Of a DNA stretch of 64,000 nucleotides, positions 58,870 to 64,000 are shown piece after piece. A program made the translations under genes and the position numbers. This DNA is from Sphingomonas sp. Y57 (lineage in GTDB: Bacteria; Pseudomonadota; Alphaproteobacteria; Sphingomonadales; Sphingomonadaceae), in assembly GCF_001015195.1 (NCBI RefSeq), contig NZ_LDES01000024.1, forward strand, positions 362,637 to 426,636. Reading direction: 5' to 3'. The notes beneath the pieces are model-generated. The model had not been told where the DNA came from. It worked only from the letters and a program-made list of their open reading frames with translations, and did not search any database. The first letter of the stretch is position 1; each line of letters starts with the position of its first letter.

Positions 58870-58894
58870 GGACTCCCGCTTTTGCGGGAATGGC
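58803..58894. repeat. Paired inverted REP-like element overlapping the ispE 5' end
   Basis: Left arm CGTCATTCCCCCGAAAGCGGG, right arm CCCGCTTTTGCGGGAATGGCG, about 45 bp apart. The right arm holds the Shine-Dalgarno and ATG proposed for ispE. Confidence 0.75.
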
Positions 58895-58934
58895 GATCGG
58901 GGCTGAGGGGGCTTCAAGGCGGACCGGGACGACT

Positions 58935-60590
58935 CTAGTTGGCGCTGAGCCGATCGCCGGGGCCATCAGTCAGCTTGCGCCTGATCCGTTCGCTGTCGGC
59001 CTTGTCGGCCTGGACCAGCGCCGCGCGCCAGGCGTAGCGTGCCTCCATGCGCCGGCCGACCGCCCAATAGGCGTCGCCGAGATGTTCGTTGATCACCGAC
59101 TGGCCGGGCTCGCCCGCCACCGCGCGCTCGAGCGCCGCGATCGCGCCCGGATAATTGCCGCGCTTGTAGTAGAGCCAGCCGAGCGAATCGGCGATTGCCG
59201 CGTCATTGGGATCGAGACTGCTCGCGCGCTCGATATAGGCCTGCGCCTCTGGGAGGTTCTCACCGCGGTCGAGCATGCCATAGCCGAGATAGTTGAGGAT
59301 CACCGCCTGGCCCGGCGCCAGCTTATTGGCCTGGCGCAGCAGGTCCTTGGCCCGTTCCCAGTCGCCCGCTCGGTCGAGCGCGCCGGCCTGGAGGAACAGA
59401 TGTGCCCAGTTCGGGACACCCTGCGCCGTATCGATGTCGATCGCGCGCTGATAGGCTTTCACCGCCTCGGCGGGGCGATCGAGATCGGCCAGGATGCCGC
59501 CCAACTCGACGAAGGTCGTGGCGCTGGCACCGGGCTGGGCGGCCGCCTTCTGCGCGTCGGCGAGCGCGGCCTGGCGATTGCCCATCGACAGCAGGATTCC
59601 GCTGCGTTCCTGCCGCGCGGCTTCCCACAGCGGATCCTCGGCCGAAACGGTGTCGAGCATGGCAAGCGCCGCGTCATGATAGCCGTTGGCGGCCATCAGG
59701 TCGGCGGTAGCGATGATCGCCGCGGCATTGCCCGGCGCCAGATAGCCGCCGATGCGGGCCAACTGCAGCGAGACGGGCGAGCGGCCGTCGCCCTTCACGT
59801 CGATCGCGAGCTGCGCGAACAGGTCGGACAGGCCGAGCTCGGGCGTGTCGATCGCGCCGAGGAGCGGCTTGCCCGCGTCAAGCGTGGCGCGGGCGCGGAT
59901 CAGCTCGGGTGTCTGGCCTTCGAGGATGCTGCGCGCATTGGCGACGTCGCCCCGCCGGGCGAGCAGCGCCGCGGCCGCGAGCTGCAGGCGCAGCGACCGC
60001 GCATCGTGGGCGGCCACCAGGCGCCGCAGGTCGGCCAGCGCCTCGTAGCGGCCCATCGCCAGCGCGATCAGCAGATGATGGTCGCGCGAATAGGCGTTGG
60101 AGAGCAGCGATCCGCCGGTCGGCGCGGCGAGCCGGGCGGCGTCCGGCGACTGGCGGCCATAGGCGACCCAGCCGCGCATCACCGGCGCGAGGAAACCGAA
60201 GACCTGTTCGCGCTCGATCCGTCCGATCGCCGCATTGGCCCGCTTCCAGTCGTGCGCGGCAACGGCCTCCGCGAACAGCAGCAGGGTGCCGTCGGGGGGG
60301 AGGGCGCCGAGCCGGTCCAGCTGCGCGGCGGCGAGCCCGGCGAGCTTGTAGTTGCCTGCGGTCAGCGCCTGGCGATAGGTACGCAACGCCAGTCGCTTGT
60401 CCTGCGGCGACGCCTGGAGAAGGCGGGCATAGCTGGAGGCGGCCGCCTCGGGCATGCCAGCGGCGTCGGCCAGCCGGGCGCGGACATATTGCCGCATCTC
60501 GGCCGAGCTGTCGCCGACCATGGCCTGCGCCACGGCCGGCCAGGCCAGCAGCCCCGCGGCGATGGCTATCTGTCCGCGCTTCATTCCCAT
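58935..60590 (-). CDS. TPR-repeat protein, periplasmic
   Basis: A roughly 551-residue protein. Seen: signal peptide (MKRGQIAIAAGLLAWPAVAQA), then tetratricopeptide repeats throughout (for example AEAVKAYQRAIDIDTAQGVPNWAHLFLQAGALDRAGDWERAKDLL and NLPEAQAYIERASSLDPNDAAIADSLGWLYYKRGNYPGAIAALERAV). It resembles BcsC/PelB- or lipoprotein-NlpI-type scaffolds without a barrel. Start 60590 has GGAGG upstream; 60584 is an alternative. A Fur-like site lies about 100 bp upstream. Function unknown; it may assemble an envelope complex. Confidence 0.85.
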   Translation of the reverse strand: MGMKRGQIAIAAGLLAWPAVAQAMVGDSSAEMRQYVRARLADAAGMPEAAASSYARLLQASPQDKRLALRTYRQALTAGNYKLAGLAAAQLDRLGALPPDGTLLLFAEAVAAHDWKRANAAIGRIEREQVFGFLAPVMRGWVAYGRQSPDAARLAAPTGGSLLSNAYSRDHHLLIALAMGRYEALADLRRLVAAHDARSLRLQLAAAALLARRGDVANARSILEGQTPELIRARATLDAGKPLLGAIDTPELGLSDLFAQLAIDVKGDGRSPVSLQLARIGGYLAPGNAAAIIATADLMAANGYHDAALAMLDTVSAEDPLWEAARQERSGILLSMGNRQAALADAQKAAAQPGASATTFVELGGILADLDRPAEAVKAYQRAIDIDTAQGVPNWAHLFLQAGALDRAGDWERAKDLLRQANKLAPGQAVILNYLGYGMLDRGENLPEAQAYIERASSLDPNDAAIADSLGWLYYKRGNYPGAIAALERAVAGEPGQSVINEHLGDAYWAVGRRMEARYAWRAALVQADKADSERIRRKLTDGPGDRLSAN

Positions 60591-60689
60591 CTCCGGCCTC
60601 CAACCATTGTCCTCATGTACCCCAGCGGGGGCAGGATCGGCCAGTCCCCAAACATGCGATTGGTCGCTGGCCGATGACAATTATGCTAT

Positions 60690-60704
60690 TGAGAATAATT
60701 ATCA
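60690..60704. promoter_or_regulatory. Fur-like site between the TPR gene and the cyclophilin gene
   Basis: TGAGAAT-A-ATTATCA fits the 7-1-7 Fur repeat at 13 of 14 positions, the best match in the window. It lies 100 bp from the TPR gene and 129 bp from the cyclophilin gene, and just 18 bp before a 17-codon frame. Confidence 0.6.
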
Positions 60705-60722
60705 GATATGCGAGGGCAGGAC

Positions 60723-60776
60723 ATGAAGAGAAAGCGGCCCTGCCCCGGGCCGTCAGGCGCCGGCCCGCTGCCCTAA
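60723..60776 (+). CDS. Candidate 17-residue leader peptide after the Fur-like site
   Basis: ATG 60723 with GAGGGCAGGA just upstream opens a 17-codon frame (basic then Pro/Gly-rich: MKRKRPCPGPSGAGPLP). It lies directly after the Fur-like site and before the cyclophilin gene. A short leader or a chance frame; base composition gives no help. Low confidence. Confidence 0.25.
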   Translation: MKRKRPCPGPSGAGPLP

Positions 60777-60832
60777 CCTTCGGTTGCCACGGCCGGAGAG
60801 CGGACCGGCGCCACCCTTTCGAAGATGTCGCC

Positions 60833-61450
60833 ATGCGCTACAAGCGTGGCATGATTCGCCATTTCCTTCCCATCGCGCTGGCGCTGCTCGCCGCCGCGCC
60901 CGCCCTGGCCGCACCGGCTTCGTCGCTGGTCAAGGTCGCGCTCAAGACCAGCGAGGGGACGATCGTCGTCGCCGTCGACACGAAGCGCGCGCCGATCACG
61001 GCGACAAACTTCCTCGCCTATGTCGACCAGAAGAAGCTGGACGGCACGACCTTCTATCGGGCCGCGCGCGCGATCGGAAATCCCAAGCGCGGCTTCATCC
61101 AGGGCGGCGTTCATCGCGACGCGCGCCGATCGCTGCCGCCGATCCGGCACGAGCCGACGACCAAGACCGGTATCCGCCATGTCGATGGCGCCATTTCGAT
61201 GGCGCGGCGGGAGCCCGGTTCCGCGATGGGCGAATTCTTCATCCTGGCAGGCGACGCGCCGGCGATGGATGCCAAGCCCGGCGGCGGCGACGCCAATGCC
61301 GGCTACGCCGCCTTCGGTAAGGTGGTGTCCGGCATGCCGGTGGTGAAGCGCATCCTGGCCGTACCGACCTGGCCGGGCGGATCGGGGGCGATGAAGGGGC
61401 AGCTGATCAAGCAGCCTGTGAAGATCATAGAAGCCAAGCGGATAGGATAG
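60833..61450 (+). CDS. Cyclophilin-type peptidyl-prolyl isomerase, periplasmic
   Basis: A 205-residue cyclophilin. Seen: signal peptide (HFLPIALALLAAAPALAAP), then the cyclophilin fold with VALKTSEGTIVVAVDTKRAPITATNFLAYVD, TFYRAARAIGNPKRGFIQGG, GAISMARREPGSAMGEFFILAGD and AAFGKVVSGMPVVKRIL. The FxxG-like core is altered relative to human cyclophilin, as often in bacteria. A second ATG six codons in (60851) is possible. Acts in envelope protein folding. Confidence 0.92.
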   Translation: MRYKRGMIRHFLPIALALLAAAPALAAPASSLVKVALKTSEGTIVVAVDTKRAPITATNFLAYVDQKKLDGTTFYRAARAIGNPKRGFIQGGVHRDARRSLPPIRHEPTTKTGIRHVDGAISMARREPGSAMGEFFILAGDAPAMDAKPGGGDANAGYAAFGKVVSGMPVVKRILAVPTWPGGSGAMKGQLIKQPVKIIEAKRIG

Positions 61451-61486
61451 ATCGCGCCCGCCGCATGTCCGTCAGCCAACCTCTTC

Positions 61487-61582
61487 CGGTCATCCCGGCG
61501 AAAGCCGGGATGTCACTTCTCTTCGTCCCGTGTTCCGGGGCGCGAAGGTGCAGGGAGATCCCGGCTTTCGCGGGATGACAGG
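61487..61582. repeat. Paired inverted REP-like element between cyclophilin and flavin reductase genes
   Basis: Left arm CCGGTCATCCCGGCGAAAGC, right arm GGAGATCCCGGC to GCGGGATGACAGGG. Between convergent 3' ends, so probably a terminator as well. Confidence 0.75.
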
Positions 61583-61591
61583 GAAGTCCCG

Positions 61592-62080
61592 TCAGCGCGC
61601 GGCGTTGGCGAAGGTGCCGTCGACCCAGACCAGCGGCGAAATCTCGTCGTGATTCACGACATGCTCGACTTCGCCGATGAACAGCGTGTGGGTCCCGACG
61701 TCGAGCCGCTGGGTGGTGCGGCAGACCAAGCTGGCCAGAGCGTCGCCGAGTACCGGGATACCGTCCGGGCCGGCGCTCCAGCCGCCGTCCTCGAACCGTT
61801 CGAGGCCTTTCTTCTTGCCGCTGAAGATGCCGACGAGATCGCGGTGCCGGTCGGCCAGCAGGTTAACGCAGAAGCGTTCCTCGTCCATCAGCACCGGATG
61901 GATGCTGGCGCTGCGGTTGACGGCGGTCAGCAGCGTCGGCGGCTCGGCGCAGACCGACATCACCGCGGTCGCCGCCATGCCGGTCCAATTCTCCCCTTTG
62001 CCGGACGTGATCAGCGCGATCGTCGTCGCCAGCCGGCGCATCGCATGGCGAAAGCCTTCCTTGATCTCGTCTTCGGTCAC
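61592..62080 (-). CDS. Flavin reductase family protein (FMN-binding split barrel)
   Basis: A 162-residue flavin reductase (HpaC/ActVB-like). Seen: EGFRHAMRRLATTIALITSGKGENWTGMAATAVMSVCAEPPTLLTAVNRSASIHPVL, the split-barrel FMN site, and FCVNLLADRHRDLVGIFSG, HTLFIGEVEHVV. It starts with GTG at 62080, five bases after GAGGAG; the longer ATG at 62155 is less likely. It supplies reduced flavin to a partner oxygenase that is not in the window. Confidence 0.9.
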   Translation of the reverse strand: MTEDEIKEGFRHAMRRLATTIALITSGKGENWTGMAATAVMSVCAEPPTLLTAVNRSASIHPVLMDEERFCVNLLADRHRDLVGIFSGKKKGLERFEDGGWSAGPDGIPVLGDALASLVCRTTQRLDVGTHTLFIGEVEHVVNHDEISPLVWVDGTFANAAR

Positions 62081-62352
62081 CTTGGTCTCCTCATCGCTTT
62101 TGAGCGGCGCTAGAGAATAGAGCGGCGCGGCGCAATCGCCTCGATGCCCCGTCAATCCTTTTATGCCAAGGTGCGGGGATGCCGGCGCATCCGCCCCCTG
62201 GAACGCTCACGCGCCGCGCGGGCTTAACCGATATGCGATGAAGCAAGCTTGCCGAACATCGGTATTACACCCGTTCGGCACCGCTTTTCTTTTGCTGGCC
62301 AAGCGCGTATGGCGGCGCGAAATCCCGAAGATCATCCTGATGAGGAACGAGT

Positions 62353-62571
62353 TTGGCCAAGGAAGAATTGCTCGAGATGCGCGGGCAGGTCGTGGAACTG
62401 CTGCCCAATGCGATGTTCCGCGTGAAGCTCGAGAACGACCATGAGATTCTCGGCCATACCGCCGGGAAGATGCGCAAGAACCGCATCCGCGTGCTGGTCG
62501 GCGATGAGGTGCTGGTCGAACTGACCCCTTATGACCTGACCAAGGGTCGCATCACCTATCGCTTCAAATAA
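62353..62571 (+). CDS. infA: Translation initiation factor IF-1
   Basis: A 72-residue essential factor that binds the ribosomal A site. Seen: the whole IF-1 S1-like fold, [71 protein letters not shown]. It starts with TTG after GAGGAACGAG, typical of weakly initiated essential genes. It heads an infA-maf-RNase E/G run on one strand, a conserved order in sphingomonads. Confidence 0.97.
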   Translation: MAKEELLEMRGQVVELLPNAMFRVKLENDHEILGHTAGKMRKNRIRVLVGDEVLVELTPYDLTKGRITYRFK

Positions 62572-62584
62572 GGGGCGGGGCCTC

Positions 62585-63196
62585 TTGTCCCCGTCCGATC
62601 CCCCGCTCGTCCTTGCCTCGGCCAGCCCGCGCCGGGCCGAACTCATCGGCCGGCTGGGCCTGACGCCCGTGGCGATCGACCCCGCCGATATCGACGAGAC
62701 CCCGCACAAGGGAGAGCTGCCCGCGCCCTATGCCGTGCGCATGGCGGCCGAGAAGACGGCGCGGGTGTCGGCACGCCATGCCGGCGTCGCGGTGCTGGGC
62801 GCCGACACGGTGGTCGCCGCCGGCCGCCGCATCCTGCCCAAGACCGAGACCGAGGCCGAGGCGCGCGCCTGCCTGGAGCTGCTGTCGGGCCGTCGGCATC
62901 GCGTCCATTCGGCGGTCACGCTGATCGATGCGGCGGGGGTGGCGCGGCACCGGCTGTCGACCAGCATAGTTCGTTTCAAGCGACTGACGACGGCCGAGAT
63001 CGCGGCCTATCTGGCTGGCGGCGACTGGCGCGGCAAGGCGGGCGGCTATGCGATCCAGGGCTATGCCGAGAGCTGGGTCGCGACGCTGATGGGCAGCCAT
63101 TCGGGGGTGATGGGCCTGCCCCTGTTCGAGACGCGTGCGCTGCTCGCCGCGGCGAGCCTGCTGCCGCCCGGCCCGTTGTCCGCCGACGATGCGTGA
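62585..63196 (+). CDS. Maf-family nucleoside triphosphate pyrophosphatase
   Basis: A 203-residue Maf protein that hydrolyses dTTP/UTP-type or modified nucleotides. Seen: LVLASASPRRAELIGRLGL, the substrate site GVAVLGADTVVAAGRRILPK, and GKAGGYAIQGYAESWV. It starts with TTG. The next gene starts eight bases before its stop, so translation is coupled. Confidence 0.93.
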   Translation: MSPSDPPLVLASASPRRAELIGRLGLTPVAIDPADIDETPHKGELPAPYAVRMAAEKTARVSARHAGVAVLGADTVVAAGRRILPKTETEAEARACLELLSGRRHRVHSAVTLIDAAGVARHRLSTSIVRFKRLTTAEIAAYLAGGDWRGKAGGYAIQGYAESWVATLMGSHSGVMGLPLFETRALLAAASLLPPGPLSADDA

Positions 63197-64000
63197 ATGG
63201 CTCTACGAGGCGGGAATCGGGGAGGCCCGGGCCGCGCTCGTCGAGGACGGCGCCATCATCAGCGCCGAGATCGAACCGGACGATGACGGAGCGCGCGCCG
63301 GCACGATCGCCGAGGTGCGGCTCGATCGCGTCGTGGTGCCGGGGCGCCGCGCGATCGTCCGGCTCGATTCGGGCGAGGAGGCGCTGATCGAGCCGGTGCC
63401 GAAAGGCGTGTCCCAGGGCGGGCGTCTGCTGGTCGAAATCCACCGGGCGGCTTTGGCCGAGACGGGACGGATGAAGCTGGCCCTGGCGCGAGCGGCTCCG
63501 GACGGCTCGCTTCCGTCGCCGGGGCCCGACCTGCTGGCGCGGATCGGGGCGAGGGGCGATCCGGTGCGGCAGGTTCACGGTCATCAACCCGACGCGTTCG
63601 AGGCGGCCGGCTGGTCCGAACTGATCGAGGAAGCGGCGAGCGGGGAGGCGGTCTTCGACGGGGGTGCGCTGCACCTGTCGCTGACCCCCGCGATGAGCCT
63701 GATCGACGTCGACGGCTGGCTGGACCCGCCGGCATTGGCGATAGCCGGAGCAGCGGCGGCGGCGCGGATGATCCTGCGGCATGGCCTTGGGGGATCGATC
63801 GGCATCGACCTGCCGACCGTCGAGGGCAAGGCGGCGCGGCTGGCGGCGGCCGAGGCTGTCGACATGATCCTGCCGCAGCCGTTCGAGCGGACGGCGGTGA
63901 ACGGCTTCGGCTTCCTGCAGATCGTCCGCCGGCGGGCCCGCCCGTCGCTGCCCGAGCGGTTGCGGCGCGACCCGGCGGGGACGGCGGCCCGCGCGCTGCT
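63189..64000 (+). CDS. Ribonuclease E/G family protein, 5' part (cut by window edge)
   Basis: The first ~270 codons of an RNase E/G-like ribonuclease; no stop before the edge. Seen: MREWLYEAGIGEARAALVEDGAIISAEIEPDDDG..., an S1-like N-terminal part (TIAEVRLDRVVVPGRRAIVRLDSGEEALIEPVPKGVSQGGRLLVEIHR), and the catalytic core start IDVDGWLDPP...AAARMILRHGLGGSIGIDLPTVEGKAAR with the metal-binding acid residues IDVD. It overlaps maf by eight bases. The short N-terminal region suggests the compact RNase G class rather than RNase E. Confidence 0.88.
   Translation, partial: MREWLYEAGIGEARAALVEDGAIISAEIEPDDDGARAGTIAEVRLDRVVVPGRRAIVRLDSGEEALIEPVPKGVSQGGRLLVEIHRAALAETGRMKLALARAAPDGSLPSPGPDLLARIGARGDPVRQVHGHQPDAFEAAGWSELIEEAASGEAVFDGGALHLSLTPAMSLIDVDGWLDPPALAIAGAAAAARMILRHGLGGSIGIDLPTVEGKAARLAAAEAVDMILPQPFERTAVNGFGFLQIVRRRARPSLPERLRRDPAGTAARAL

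Noticed and set aside
1..64000. CRISPR arrays, tRNA or rRNA genes
   Set aside because: No array of regular short repeats, no cloverleaf with CCA-adjacent acceptor stem and no rRNA-like stretch was seen by eye; only paired hairpin repeats are present.

Overview
The window reads as GC-rich alphaproteobacterial chromosome, most likely from the order Sphingomonadales (Sphingomonas, Rhizorhabdus or a relative). The support is an exosortase-A (XrtA) type exopolysaccharide cluster of the sphingomonad kind, many TonB-dependent transport genes, alphaproteobacterial Fur-like sites of the form TGNNAAT-N-ATTNNCA, and a direct-repeat SOS box (GAAC-N7-GAAC). I see no rRNA, tRNA, CRISPR array, plasmid or phage backbone. 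Most of the window is core chromosome with one visible foreign patch near 34.5-36.8 kb.

Layout. 1-1.0 kb: the 5' part of a siderophore-type TonB receptor with two Fur-like sites, and a small membrane protein. 1.1-2.1 kb: thioredoxin reductase. 2.1-17.1 kb: the XrtA/PEP-CTERM polysaccharide cluster. It holds a divergent acyl carrier protein, an acyl-CoA ligase, a PLP decarboxylase, Wza-like export protein, chain-length regulator, tyrosine autokinase, outer-membrane barrel, AAA ATPase, NodB deacetylase, FemAB-like protein, glycosyltransferase and asparagine-synthase-like amidotransferase. These genes are tightly coupled, and no exosortase gene is seen among them. 17.1-21 kb: FKBP isomerase-truA-fmt, facing recR, a secreted repeat protein and def. 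21-22.5 kb: a tonB-piuC iron unit with a Fur-like site. 22.6-28.1 kb: RNase R, dcd, cdd, UPF0262, and a MarR-EmrA pair with no transporter. 28.2-29.9 kb: dnaB and a 33-residue membrane peptide. 30-33.9 kb: the sulfate-assimilation operon (SUMT, DUF2849, sulfite reductase, DUF934, APS reductase).

33.9-37.9 kb is the accessory patch. It has an HGGxSTG-type protein, an SOS box, a 674-residue GHKL ATPase with a candidate PD-(D/E)xK nuclease end, and a 5'-truncated REP-associated tyrosine transposase (RAYT). The ATPase-nuclease stretch is visibly less GC-rich and is bracketed by an 8-bp direct repeat. This is the best candidate for an undescribed (probably anti-phage) system.

38-64 kb returns to core genes: glutathione peroxidase, MarR, RarD, TauE/SafE, a second TonB receptor, DUF5818-pyrF-lapA, a patatin-like lipase, radA-cvpA, a VOC protein, a radical SAM protein, a hemerythrin protein, moaB, lytic transglycosylase, a divergent uracil-DNA glycosylase, ETF-ubiquinone oxidoreductase, ispE, a TPR protein, cyclophilin, flavin reductase, infA, maf and the start of an RNase E/G gene.

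A family of paired, inverted hairpin repeats (REP/BIME-like, about 90-100 bp, plus single-arm copies) sits at nine gene boundaries. Its arms change in sequence between copies while staying palindromic. One copy supplies the Shine-Dalgarno and start codon of ispE, and another encodes part of the C-terminus of the HGGxSTG protein.
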